Positions 39,803 to 48,550 of a stretch of 64,000 bases of DNA are shown here, piece after piece (the stretch's first letter is position 1; each line of letters begins with the position of its first letter). The stretch lies in the NCBI GenBank assembly GCA_964450955.1, contig CAYVFI010000019.1, positions 61,278-125,277 of the forward strand, in the 5' to 3' direction. Below the pieces are notes generated by a model, which ran no database searches, was not told the origin of the DNA, and was given only the letters and a program-made list of their open reading frames with translations. This DNA is from CAYNWT01 sp964450955 (GTDB lineage: Bacteria; Planctomycetota; Planctomycetia; Planctomycetales; Planctomycetaceae). A program made the translations under genes and the position numbers.

Positions 39803-40627
39803 TTACCGCGGGTCGAAGATGGTCGGCGAGGCCAGTCGGAACTGCTTCGCGAGGTAACGGCAAACAACGCCTAGTGTGGCCATGCCGTATCGCATGCTGC
39901 GTTTGAAGCTAATGCTGGATGCTTCTGAGAAGTACCGAACCGGTACCGGAACGTCGCCGATGCGGAAACCAAAGTGAACCGACTGAGCAAGAAACTCGCT
40001 GTCGAATACGAAGTCGTTTGAGTTCCGTTCGTACGGAACCGTCTCCAGTACCTCACGTGTGTAAGCTCGGAATCCGCTGTGGAACTCGCCAAGGTTCTGT
40101 CCGAACGCGACGTTTTCAATGATCGTCAGCATCCGGTTGGCCAGGTATTTGTAAGCAGGCATGCCGCCAGCCAGCGCTTCACTTCGTGTTCGAATTCGTG
40201 AACCAAGCACGACGTCGCAAATGCCCAGCTTTAGAAACTCAACGGCAGCCCCGATCACTCGGCTGTCGTACTGGTAATCAGGATGAACCATGACGACATA
40301 GTCGGCACAGCGTTCAAGTGCGTGTTCGTAGCAGGTCTTTTGATTTCCGCCGTAGCCGAAGTTTTGATCGTGTTCGATGACGGTTAGACCCAGTTCGCGA
40401 GCCAACTCCGCAGTACCATCGGTACTACAGTCATCAACCAGAATCACTTCATCCACGACGTCAACAGGGATGTCAGCCAAAGTTTGACGCAGCGTCTGGG
40501 CGGCGTTGTAGGCCGGCATAACCACGACGACTCGACCTTCCAAACGCGTTACCGCGTTGACTTCGTCGAGGATGTGTTCCAGCGAATCCGTTCCGTCGTG
40601 TCTGACTGGGCCCAATAGTTGGTTCAT
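39803..40627 (-). CDS. Glycosyltransferase family 2 (polyprenyl-phosphate glycosyltransferase-like)
   Basis: The 274-aa GT-A enzyme has VVVVMPAYNAAQTLRQTL, the nucleotide-binding EVILVDDCSTDGTAELA, the metal-binding region VVMVHPDYQYD and DVVLGSRIRTR. The pattern fits dolichyl/undecaprenyl-phosphate mannose or glucose synthase-like enzymes, but no C-terminal TM helices are present. Facing away from it across 254 bp is a GT-C membrane protein that could use a lipid-linked sugar. A joint role in protein or envelope glycosylation is plausible but inferred. Confidence 0.9.
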   Translation of the reverse strand: MNQLLGPVRHDGTDSLEHILDEVNAVTRLEGRVVVVMPAYNAAQTLRQTLADIPVDVVDEVILVDDCSTDGTAELARELGLTVIEHDQNFGYGGNQKTCYEHALERCADYVVMVHPDYQYDSRVIGAAVEFLKLGICDVVLGSRIRTRSEALAGGMPAYKYLANRMLTIIENVAFGQNLGEFHSGFRAYTREVLETVPYERNSNDFVFDSEFLAQSVHFGFRIGDVPVPVRYFSEASSISFKRSMRYGMATLGVVCRYLAKQFRLASPTIFDPR

Positions 40628-40881
40628 CGCAATGTCCGTACGAGGTTAAGCCGAAAAGCGGGTTCCGAAGTCCCGCTGCGGAAACCTAGGTCGTCAGAAC
40701 AAACGGGTGGGCGACCAAGAAGTCAACGCGTGGCAGGCGCTCGTCGGCCGCGATGGGCTGTGCAGGTTGCAACGGTTCTCCGTGGCACAAAAGCCACGTA
40801 GGTTCTCCTTTTGACCCAACACGTTGACATGACGCGACCTAGGCTTGCCTCATAAGTCCCCTTAGGCAAAGGTTCCAGGCA

Positions 40882-42363
40882 ATGGTCGGTCCATCTTCCG
40901 AACAACAATCCGTCCAACGCAGTCGCTCAGCAATCTGGGCGGTGCTTAGCATTGTTGCTGCGGTCGTTTGGCTGTACTGGCCAAGTCTGTCTTTCGACTT
41001 CGTAAACTGGGACGACCCGTCATACGTCGTCAACAATGAACTCATCCGGTCGTGGCACCCGACGAACCTCAAGCGGGTCGTTTCGGAAACCGTCACGCGA
41101 AACTACGCCCCACTCACAATCTTCTCACTACTACTTGATCATACCGTTTGGGGTCTGCAGCCGACCGGCTACCACCTGACCAATGTTGTCCTGCACATTA
41201 TCAACGCACTCCTGGTTTACGCGTTGCTGATGCAGTTGACTGGGAACCGATACATCGCCTGGACAACCGCACTTCTGTTCGCAGTGCATCCGGTTCAGGT
41301 GGAAACTGTGGTTTGGATCTCATCTCGCAAAGGTCTGCTTTCGGCCGGATTCATGCTTGGCAGCCTGATGTTTTGGTGTCGAGAGGAACGCACCGGTAAA
41401 GAAGAAGGTATCGCGATCGGGTTGCTTGCTGCGGCTCTGCTGTCCAAAGCGATCGCTGTCATGCTGCCGCCGGTATTTCTACTTTACGATGTGCTGGTTC
41501 GACGCAAACCGTTTGGTGAATCGGCTGTTCGACAACTAGTGCCAGGGTTTCTTGCATTCCTGCTGTTGACGACCACGATGTCGTCGCAGACGAGTATCTC
41601 TGGTGGCCTGCGCGATCATTTGGTGCTGTCGAAGATTCAAATCCTGGCCGTGGACACCACTTTGCTGTGGCGATACGTCGGAATGCTTTTGTGCCCTGGC
41701 GATCTTTGCGTTCTATATAACCCTCCGACCCAGGGCATTGCGTTGGCTGTCATCGGTGCTTCAGCAGGACTGATAGCGGTTGCCGCCGGCGCGTGGACTT
41801 CTCGGCGTGAGTCTCCGCTGGTGACTTTGGCTATTGCGACGTTCTATCTGATGTTTCTGCCGGTGCTGAACCTGTTCCCGCTTACGACGCTGATAAACGA
41901 TCGGTACCTCTACCTGCCCAGCATCGCGTTCTTCGCGCTGGCCAGTGGCGGCATGGTTTGGCTTGTGCAATCAATGCACCTCGCGCTTGGAAAACATGTT
42001 TCTATGGGCGTCGGGATGGCCACAACAGTGGCAGCCGCAGTAATGCTGATGCTGGCAACCAGCGATTACCTTCCCGTATGGAAGAACAGCAATTCGCTGT
42101 GGGCGCATGCGATGGAGCAGGCGCCTGAGATAATGGTCGTCCGCATCCAGCAAGCGTATACGTTGCATGACCAGGGCCGCGAGACGGACGCCATGCGCGT
42201 TCTACACACCGCGCTTGCGGATTGCCCAAAGACATCCGTCGATCGTGAGCGCATCAAGAAACTATTGGAACATTGGCTGAGAACGTCAGCAGAAGCTGAC
42301 CTCGAACGAGCACGCCAGCGCCAGCTTAGCGCGTCGGCAGCCGGATCTGTCACGACGCGGTAA
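40882..42363 (+). CDS. GT-C fold membrane glycosyltransferase, TMTC/PMT-like
   Basis: The 493-aa protein has about ten TM helices. The first extracytoplasmic loop holds FVNWDDPSYVVNN, with the tandem-Asp motif expected for lipid-sugar-dependent O-mannosyltransferases of the TMTC group. Later come HLTNVVLHIINALLVY and LLFAVHPVQVETVVWISSRKG, both typical of this group. The last 70 residues are soluble and helical (ILMVVRIQQAYTLHDQGRETDAMRVL-like), possibly a TPR pair. Predicted role is glycosylation of exported proteins or envelope components with a polyprenyl-phosphate sugar. It is divergent from the GT2 gene. Confidence 0.85.
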   Translation: MVGPSSEQQSVQRSRSAIWAVLSIVAAVVWLYWPSLSFDFVNWDDPSYVVNNELIRSWHPTNLKRVVSETVTRNYAPLTIFSLLLDHTVWGLQPTGYHLTNVVLHIINALLVYALLMQLTGNRYIAWTTALLFAVHPVQVETVVWISSRKGLLSAGFMLGSLMFWCREERTGKEEGIAIGLLAAALLSKAIAVMLPPVFLLYDVLVRRKPFGESAVRQLVPGFLAFLLLTTTMSSQTSISGGLRDHLVLSKIQILAVDTTLLWRYVGMLLCPGDLCVLYNPPTQGIALAVIGASAGLIAVAAGAWTSRRESPLVTLAIATFYLMFLPVLNLFPLTTLINDRYLYLPSIAFFALASGGMVWLVQSMHLALGKHVSMGVGMATTVAAAVMLMLATSDYLPVWKNSNSLWAHAMEQAPEIMVVRIQQAYTLHDQGRETDAMRVLHTALADCPKTSVDRERIKKLLEHWLRTSAEADLERARQRQLSASAAGSVTTR

Positions 42364-42831
42364 TTCCGTGTCCGGCTTTCATTCAAGGCCGCGCGATGGC
42401 GTCCCTGTCGCGCCCTTTGCATCGCATGACGCCACCACCGGGGCAATTAATCTGCGCGTGGTATCTGTGCATCACGTCAAGGCGTCGTGAAGCCTGCGTG
42501 GGCTCTGCAACCAGACGCTCGCACCAAATTACCGTCTCTGAACGACCCAATCGCGATCGTCTCACGTAGCGGTACGTCGTGTTATTCAGCGTACCGTCCT
42601 GGCCCCACGCACGTTGCCCTTTCGCCACAACCGAGATTTATTCTCAATTCTTCCCATTTTATTTTTGACCGCCCGACTACCCGACCTAGGTTTCTGGTGA
42701 CTGCAGAGCATCTGTCAGTCGCAGCCAAACGAGACAACTCGAACGGCTGTCTAACCACAGGGTTTAAGCCAAAGCACATCGCTGAGGCTAAATATGCTCT
42801 CCAAGAGAGAGAAAAAGAAAAGGGTAGCAAA
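42364..42831 (+). promoter_or_regulatory. 468-bp region upstream of flp, possible leader RNA
   Basis: No gene is supported here; the open frame at 42487 is the upstream extension of flp. A T-rich tract lies at about 42640-42670. A nested hairpin at 42722-42749 combines CAGCC/GGCTG with an inner CGAG/CTCG. Pilin genes often have long regulated leaders, but I could not match a known riboswitch or a sigma-54 promoter. Confidence 0.4.
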
Positions 42832-43005
42832 ATGAAGAAGTTCGCAGATTCAGTCAAGAAGTTTTTGGTTTCTGAAGACGGCCCAACAGCTGTTGAGTAC
42901 GCAGTCATGCTTGCTCTGATCATCGTCGTTTGCCTCGCAGCTATCTCAGCTGTCGGTACAAAGGCTAACGCCAAGTTTGACGAAGTCGGTAGCTACCTTT
43001 CATAG
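42832..43005 (+). CDS. flp: Flp-family type IVb pilin
   Basis: ATG 42832 gives a 57-aa prepilin. A short charged leader (KKFADSVKKFLVSEDG) precedes the cleavage site Gly|Pro-Thr-Ala-Val-Glu-Tyr, with Glu at +5 and Tyr at +6 as in Flp pilins. A hydrophobic helix (AVMLALIIVVCLAAI) and the tail KFDEVGSYLS follow. The prepilin peptidase encoded at 43291 should cleave it, and it would be assembled into a tight-adherence (Tad) pilus at the cell surface. A Pro at +1 is unusual but tolerated. A strong hairpin lies 30 bp downstream. Confidence 0.93.
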   Translation: MKKFADSVKKFLVSEDGPTAVEYAVMLALIIVVCLAAISAVGTKANAKFDEVGSYLS

Positions 43006-43034
43006 GTAATGCTGAGTTCGTAATCGAACGCTAA

Positions 43035-43064
43035 CGTCCCGCCGGGGTTTTCCTCGGCGGGACG
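43035..43064 (+). terminator. Strong hairpin after flp (terminator or mRNA stabiliser)
   Basis: CGTCCCGCCG (43035-43044) pairs perfectly with CGGCGGGACG (43055-43064) around a 10-nt loop containing TTTT. There is no T run after the stem. It may allow high pilin expression by stabilising flp mRNA or partly terminating before tadV. Confidence 0.6.
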
Positions 43065-43110
43065 ATCTGCGTAACAACAACCACCTCTCTACGAGAGAAA
43101 AGCAAAACAT

Positions 43111-43224
43111 ATGTTTCCGTTCTGGATGGAACTGTCCGCTGTTGATCTCCTTCAATGGACGGGCGTCATTGTCGCCGCTGTTACCTGGTTCCTCATGGGA
43201 CTTGGTCGACCTACTGGTGCCTAG
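43111..43224 (+). CDS. Small ORF, 37-aa single-TM peptide between flp and tadV
   Basis: ATG 43111 to TAG 43224 encodes MFPFWMELSAVDLLQWTG followed by a hydrophobic run (VIVAAVTWFLMGL) and a short GRPTGA tail. An AGAGA-rich stretch 15-20 bp upstream could be a weak ribosome-binding site. It has one predicted TM helix with aromatic residues at the interface. Its place inside the pilus locus on the coding strand suggests an accessory role, but no family is known to me. Confidence 0.45.
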   Translation: MFPFWMELSAVDLLQWTGVIVAAVTWFLMGLGRPTGA

Positions 43225-43290
43225 AGACCTTCGCAGTTCGCTCCCGGAAACGCTTCTCCCCCAACGCTGAAGTCAGAAAGGTCCCCCAAC

Positions 43291-43842
43291 ATGGACTGGC
43301 AATCACTTATCATGGACAACTGGCACGTAAAGCTGGTTTCCATCGTTCTCATCGTCGCCGCCTGGATTGACGGCAAGGAACTTCGAGTTCCTAACTGGAT
43401 TACATTTCCGATGGTCCTCACCGGCCTGATCTACAGCACGTGGGTCGGCGGCTGGGCTGGACTTGGCGGTGGCCTACTTGGAATGGCTACCGGCCTGCTA
43501 ACTCTGCTTCCACTGTACGCAGTGGGTGGCATGGGTGCTGGCGACGTGAAGCTAATGGCCGGCATTGGTGCCTGGCTTGGCTGGAAGATCACCTTCTACG
43601 CATTCTGTGTCTCAACCATTGTTGGAGCCATCATGGCGGTCTGCATGGTTCTTTACCGAGGCGCTTTCGAGAAGCACTACAAGCAGTTTCTGCTGATTCT
43701 GATGGAATGGGTCAACGTGAAGAACCCACGCGAACTGTCGCGAATTGCCGCAGAACGCAAGCCAACGATGTTTCTGTTGCCTTACGGCATTCCAATATGC
43801 ATCGGATCAATCGGCTATTTCATGTTCGCGGGCCTGATGTAA
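43291..43842 (+). CDS. tadV: TadV/CpaA-type prepilin peptidase
   Basis: The 183-aa A24 aspartyl peptidase has the two catalytic aspartates in AAWIDGKELRVPN and GGMGAGDVKLMAGIG. Four or five TM helices surround them. It lacks the N-terminal methylase domain of PilD, as expected for the Tad type. It cleaves the Flp leader and perhaps the pilin-like proteins in the inner membrane. It is followed by a 7-bp hairpin at 43863-43880. Confidence 0.93.
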   Translation: MDWQSLIMDNWHVKLVSIVLIVAAWIDGKELRVPNWITFPMVLTGLIYSTWVGGWAGLGGGLLGMATGLLTLLPLYAVGGMGAGDVKLMAGIGAWLGWKITFYAFCVSTIVGAIMAVCMVLYRGAFEKHYKQFLLILMEWVNVKNPRELSRIAAERKPTMFLLPYGIPICIGSIGYFMFAGLM

Positions 43843-43862
43843 GCAGAAGTCGCTGATACGCG

Positions 43863-43880
43863 AACTTCGCAGACGAAGTT
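43863..43880 (+). terminator. Small hairpin after tadV
   Basis: AACTTCG (43863-43869) pairs with CGAAGTT (43874-43880) around a CAGA loop, 20 bp after the tadV stop. It lacks a T tract. A possible -10-like TATAAA at about 43935 suggests a fresh start of transcription for rcpC. Confidence 0.35.
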
Positions 43881-44103
43881 ACTAACCCATCAACCCTTAT
43901 CCCTCAGAAAATCAATTCGCTCGTTACGGTCGTTATAAAGTGAAGCTGTTTCATCAGACGACCGATGAAAGCTCTGGAAGGTCTCATCTTTTCAGACACC
44001 ACTGCGCGAGATGCGTTCTGAGGTTGGGTTGAAGGCGGCCGTCAGGCCAGTTTCACACAATCAAGACCCGCGGGACAAAACCCGAGGGCTGTGGAGGGGA
44101 AAG

Positions 44104-45138
44104 ATGAAGTCGAAATCAATCGTACTACTCGCGTTCGCGGGAATCTGTGGTCTAGTGGCAATGCTCGGTGTCAGAAAAGCTCTAAGCTCCAAAGAACCAG
44201 CGGTGGAAACCGTGCCGGTTTTGGTTGCAACGACTGAGCTGGCTGCCATGACACAGCTGGATGAAACAAACAGTGAATTTAAGGCAGTTCCGATCACGGA
44301 TGTCCCGGAAGGCGCTATTACCGATCGTGCTCAGTACGAAGATCGAAGCGTTAAATTTCGATCTCTACCAGGGGACTGGCTTACGGAATCCAAGCTGAAT
44401 CCGGTTGGTGTAAAAGGCGCCAGCGGCCTCATCCCGAAGGGAATGCGAGTTGTGACTGTTGGTGTGAACCAAACAACCAGCCACAGTGGGATGTTGACAC
44501 CGGGCAACCGTGTGGACGTCATGCTGACCTACCTGGCTCGAACTGAAGAAGGTTCGACTCAACGTACTCGTACCGTCCTGCAGTTCATTGAAATCTTTGC
44601 AGTCGACAAACTGGTTGATGGTGGCGGAAATACAAACCTGAACGAAAGCAACACACGTAACGTGTCGGTTTTGGTCACGCCAGAACACGGCCACTTGCTG
44701 CTGTTGGCTGAAAAGAAGGGTGACATTCACCTGGCTTTGCGTTCGAACCTGGATACTGAGACAGCGACCACCACAGGAATTTCTGCGGAAGAACTGGAAG
44801 GCAATCTGTCTGGTGCCGGAGACACACAGAGTCGCCGTGACAAGCTGGCAGAAATGCACGCCGAGGACGGTGAGCTTGCAGAAGCGGACACACCGCCACT
44901 GGATGATTTCCTGCAGGATGCTGCAGTCGGAACAACTGCCAATACAACCGCGGCTGCACCAGCACCCGCTAAGAATGTTTGGGAGATGACCATCTATTCC
45001 GGTGGCGAATCGACAAAACACGAAGTGATTGAAGAAGTCAAAGAAGAGCCCGTCTCTTCTGCGGCAAACACTGACACCAAAGATGGTAAGAAGTCATTCT
45101 GGCGAGGCCTGATGGGTGCTTACTTCCACGGTGCATAA
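44104..45138 (+). CDS. cpaB: RcpC/CpaB-type Flp pilus assembly protein
   Basis: The start ATG 44104 follows GGAGGGGAAAG directly and gives about 344 aa. One N-terminal TM helix (SIVLLAFAGICGLVAML) is followed by an SAF-like domain (about 40-100) with LPGDWLTESKL and then the conserved GMRVVTVGVNQTTSHSGMLTPGNRVDVMLTY of CpaB. The C-terminal 100 residues are acidic and less conserved. It acts in the periplasm with the secretin RcpA, possibly as a gating or peptidoglycan-linked factor. Confidence 0.92.
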   Translation: MKSKSIVLLAFAGICGLVAMLGVRKALSSKEPAVETVPVLVATTELAAMTQLDETNSEFKAVPITDVPEGAITDRAQYEDRSVKFRSLPGDWLTESKLNPVGVKGASGLIPKGMRVVTVGVNQTTSHSGMLTPGNRVDVMLTYLARTEEGSTQRTRTVLQFIEIFAVDKLVDGGGNTNLNESNTRNVSVLVTPEHGHLLLLAEKKGDIHLALRSNLDTETATTTGISAEELEGNLSGAGDTQSRRDKLAEMHAEDGELAEADTPPLDDFLQDAAVGTTANTTAAAPAPAKNVWEMTIYSGGESTKHEVIEEVKEEPVSSAANTDTKDGKKSFWRGLMGAYFHGA

Positions 45139-45286
45139 GAGTATGAAATTGTCGCCGTCACGTTGTGTGGTGGTCTGACAGGGTTTTAGGTTCATGCGGA
45201 GCATGGACCAAGTTGGGGGGAAATCGAGGTCGGCGACCGCAAGGGATGTCGACTTCGATCCTTCTTCTGAAGCAGGGGGTGCAGGG

Positions 45287-47059
45287 ATGCATCGGCGTAA
45301 AGCGATATTGCTGTTATTGGCCGCTTGTGGTTTCGTACTACCAGCCATCGGCACTCTGCGTGCACAGCAAGACGAGCCACAGGCTCAGTCACCTAGTGAG
45401 GCCGTGACTTACCTTCGTGATGGAAGCAACTCCATCAAGATGACTGAGCAAGCCTCGAGGATTCTAGAGCACTCTGCCCGAATCAAGAGCGTGGATGGCC
45501 ACGACCCTAAGATCCTGGATGTCCAGGCACTCTCCACAACGCAAATCCGACTGCATGGACTTGCCACAGGCGTAACCGACCTGGTCATCACTGATGAATT
45601 CGACAAGCGATTCACAGTGGAAGTCTTCGTTGCCGGCGATGTCCGGTACCTCAAGGCGCTCATTAAACGGCTTTACCCGCAGTCGTCGATCGACGTAATT
45701 GAAGTCAAAGGCAGCGTGATCCTAAACGGATGGATGACTCAGCCAGAGCAAATCAACGAAGTCGTGGCGATTGCCGAGAACTTCTACGACAAAGTCCTGA
45801 ATCACATGAAAGTTGGCGGCGTTCAACAAGTCATGCTTGAGTGTCAGATTCTGGAAGTGCAGCGGTCCAAGATGCGACGGTTCGGCGTGAACTTTCTGCT
45901 AAACGGAGACGATGGCAACCTCGCTTCGACTGTTGGTAGCCTGGCCGGAATCACCGGCGGTGGGCTGGCCGGATTCGCAACAAACGGCGGAATTGGTGAC
46001 TCAACGCTGTCGTTTGGTTTGTTTAATTCCAGTCGCGTCTTCCAGGGCTTCGTGCAGGCGTTGCGTGAAGAAGGAATGTTGAAACTGCAGTCTGTTCCGT
46101 CCATCGTGACGACTAACGGAGCACCAGCCACAATTCTTAGCGGTGGTGAAGTTCCCATTGTTGTCCCGGCGGGACTTGGCACCGTCGCGATTGAATTCCG
46201 AAGCTTCGGTATCCAAATGGACGCGGTACCAATCATTCTGGGCAACGGTCGTGTGCGACTGAAACTGCGACCAGAGGTCAGCGAACGAGATTTCTCCAGT
46301 GCGGTCACGGTCGATGGTATTGCTGTGCCGGGCTTCACCGTCAGGCGTGCTGAAACACAAGTTGAGATGCGATTCGGCGAGACACTGGCAATCGGTGGCC
46401 TCGTGTCCCGACGCGAAACGGCAACAACATCAAAGGTTCCGCTGTTTGGTGAACTGCCATGGTTGGGTTCCTTGTTTGGGCGGAAGACCTCAGACTGGTC
46501 TGAGAGTGAGCTGATCATCCTTGTGACACCACAATACGCATCCGGAATGTCTGCTGGCGAATTGCCACCAGGCGGACCAGGAATGTTCACAGACTCACCA
46601 ACCGATAAAGAACTCTTCTTCCACCAGATGATCGAGGTTCCGAAATACGGTGACGATTGTGAAAACTGTCAGGGCGGCCGAGGCTTCGGTGCCGCAGCAA
46701 CCTACGGCAGTGGCGGTGGCGGCCGAATGCCACAAGCATGCGGATGCTCTCAATGCCAGAGCGGTGTTGGGTGTACGTCTCCAGGTGGAATGTCCATCGC
46801 ACCATCGCAGGCCCTGCCGCAGTCTGTGCCACAGATTCCGCCCGCCGGAATCATGGCGGCTCCATCAGCCACTTCAGGCCAGATGGTCGTGCCGGCTCCG
46901 ACTTACCAGACACCGATGCGGCCTGCCCCCATGCAGACTGCACCACCCCTGAACTACCCGGCATCTGTTCCTCCGGCACCACCGGGCGGACGCATGGATG
47001 CGGCGGTACCACCGCTGGGTGAAGAATCACTGCCTGGACTCATTCCTCCCGGGGCATAG
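45287..47059 (+). CDS. cpaC: RcpA/CpaC-type secretin of the Tad pilus
   Basis: The likely start is ATG 45287, behind an AGGGGGTGCAGGG site, giving about 590 aa with a signal peptide ending near LRAQ. The N-terminal part holds a BON-like domain (about 40-150) and the KVGGVQQVMLECQILEVQRSKMRRFG entry to the secretin barrel. The barrel (about 200-435) includes VPSIVTTNGAPATILSGGEVP, RLKLRPEVSERD and LFGELPWLGSLFGRK. The last 120 residues are Gly/Pro/Cys-rich and probably extend outside the barrel. It forms the outer-membrane pore for pilus exit. Confidence 0.93.
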   Translation: MHRRKAILLLLAACGFVLPAIGTLRAQQDEPQAQSPSEAVTYLRDGSNSIKMTEQASRILEHSARIKSVDGHDPKILDVQALSTTQIRLHGLATGVTDLVITDEFDKRFTVEVFVAGDVRYLKALIKRLYPQSSIDVIEVKGSVILNGWMTQPEQINEVVAIAENFYDKVLNHMKVGGVQQVMLECQILEVQRSKMRRFGVNFLLNGDDGNLASTVGSLAGITGGGLAGFATNGGIGDSTLSFGLFNSSRVFQGFVQALREEGMLKLQSVPSIVTTNGAPATILSGGEVPIVVPAGLGTVAIEFRSFGIQMDAVPIILGNGRVRLKLRPEVSERDFSSAVTVDGIAVPGFTVRRAETQVEMRFGETLAIGGLVSRRETATTSKVPLFGELPWLGSLFGRKTSDWSESELIILVTPQYASGMSAGELPPGGPGMFTDSPTDKELFFHQMIEVPKYGDDCENCQGGRGFGAAATYGSGGGGRMPQACGCSQCQSGVGCTSPGGMSIAPSQALPQSVPQIPPAGIMAAPSATSGQMVVPAPTYQTPMRPAPMQTAPPLNYPASVPPAPPGGRMDAAVPPLGEESLPGLIPPGA

Positions 47060-47103
47060 AACATCTTGGTTCTTTTCAGACCAGGGCCTGATGAGAGAGC
47101 GTC

Positions 47104-48312
47104 ATGAAGAACGTAGTTCGACTTGCAACCGTTGACCCACATGAAGATTCGCGCAATGCGTTGAAGAACATGTTGCTGGGTATCGATACGGTTTGGCTTG
47201 AGGCTGAGTGTTCGCGGTACGAGTTCTTTATGGACGTCGTGCAGCAGACTCAACCGGATATTGCCCTGGTATCCTTGGATGCAGACCCCGAAAAGGGCTT
47301 GCAGCTAATCGGCGAGATTACTGCTGAACTGCCGACCTGCAGCGTTTTGGTTGTAAGTAGTTCGCAGGAAGGCAGTCTCATTCTGCGTGCGATGCGGAAT
47401 GGGGCCAAGGAATTTCTGAACCTCCCGATCAAGCTCGAAGACTTTATGTCTGCGATGGATCGAATCCGTACGACGGGTAGCTCCAGCGGCACTGAAGGGG
47501 ATGTGCAGGGTAGCCAGGTCATCGCAATCGCTGGCGTCAGCGGAGGTATCGGCTGTACGGCACTGGCCATCAATATGGCTTGCCTGTTGGCTCAAAACGA
47601 ACGCTACAGCCCGCTGGTAATTGACCTGGACCTGACGTTGGGCGATGCCGATGTGTGGCTGGACATCATTCCCGAATACACGATTCAGGATGTCGCAGAG
47701 AACATTACTCGACTTGACTACTCGCTCCTGAAGCGATCGTTGACCCGACACGAATGCGGTGCGTTTCTGCTGCCACGACCTGTGCACGTCGAACACGCAG
47801 CCGGCGTCAGCGCCGACGAACTGCGGCGAATTGTGGCATTGTTGAAAGCAACGTTCACCCACCTGATCATCGATACCAGCAAAAGCTTCAACGCTTTGGA
47901 CATGGCCGCGCTGGACGTTGCCGACCAGTGCCTGCTGGTTTCACAACTGGACCTGTCGAGCCTGCGGAACCTGGTCCGTCTAATGCAGTACTTCGAACAG
48001 TACGATCAGCTGGTCGATAAGACAGAAGTCATCGTCAACCGCATTGGTCTCTCAGACAACGACATCAGTCTTAACAAAGCTTTAGAAACAATCGGGCGCG
48101 AGGTCTACTGGCAGATTCCGAACGACTACGCGACGATGGTGGAATCGCGTAACAACGGAGTCCCACTGTGCCTGCAGGCTCCTAAGGCCAAAATCACACA
48201 CAGCATTTCTGACCTGGTCCGCTCAATCAGCATCTTTGACGAAGACCCTGAAGGAGTCCCGGACAACACGAAGTCCAAGCCTCGCAAAGGACTGTTTAGT
48301 TTCCTGGGATAG
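47104..48312 (+). CDS. tadZ: TadZ/CpaE-type ParA/MinD-like pilus localisation ATPase
   Basis: The 402-aa protein has an N-terminal receiver-like domain (about 1-125, with DIALVSLDADPEKGLQL and GAKEFLNLPIK) and a MinD-like domain (about 135-380). Its P-loop reads AGVSGGIGCTALA, with Cys where canonical ATPases have the invariant Lys; TadZ proteins often lack this Lys. Also seen are VIDLDLTLGDADVWL and HLIIDTSKSF. It should place the pilus machine at the pole. It ends before a clear intrinsic terminator. The motor gene tadA and platform genes tadBC do not follow. Confidence 0.9.
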   Translation: MKNVVRLATVDPHEDSRNALKNMLLGIDTVWLEAECSRYEFFMDVVQQTQPDIALVSLDADPEKGLQLIGEITAELPTCSVLVVSSSQEGSLILRAMRNGAKEFLNLPIKLEDFMSAMDRIRTTGSSSGTEGDVQGSQVIAIAGVSGGIGCTALAINMACLLAQNERYSPLVIDLDLTLGDADVWLDIIPEYTIQDVAENITRLDYSLLKRSLTRHECGAFLLPRPVHVEHAAGVSADELRRIVALLKATFTHLIIDTSKSFNALDMAALDVADQCLLVSQLDLSSLRNLVRLMQYFEQYDQLVDKTEVIVNRIGLSDNDISLNKALETIGREVYWQIPNDYATMVESRNNGVPLCLQAPKAKITHSISDLVRSISIFDEDPEGVPDNTKSKPRKGLFSFLG

Positions 48313-48401
48313 ACCCGCCGGTACATCCAGCTTTTGGATGGTGCCGCTAACCCACTGCTGCAGCGAACCTGCAGCCAACGAAACGATGGCCCGGACCCTA
48401 A

Positions 48402-48433
48402 CAACGCCGCTCTTGAAGCGGCGTTGCTTTTTT
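48402..48433 (+). terminator. Rho-independent terminator after tadZ
   Basis: CAACGCCGCT (48402-48411) pairs with AGCGGCGTTG (48417-48426) around a CTTGA loop, followed by C and six T. This is the best intrinsic terminator in the window and closes the rcpC-rcpA-tadZ unit before purU. Confidence 0.85.
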
Positions 48434-48550
48434 ATGCCCGTCAAGCGCCGCGAATTTGCGATCGAAACACGGCATACCGCCGTAACTTACGAACCGGAAT
48501 ACAGATGACTACACTCTAAGTTTATCTCCGCAAAGTCTGGACTTAGAATC

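Noticed and set aside
45844..46590. 248-codon minus-strand frame
   Set aside because: It is antisense to the secretin barrel; Pro/Ser-rich composition comes from the complementary codons.
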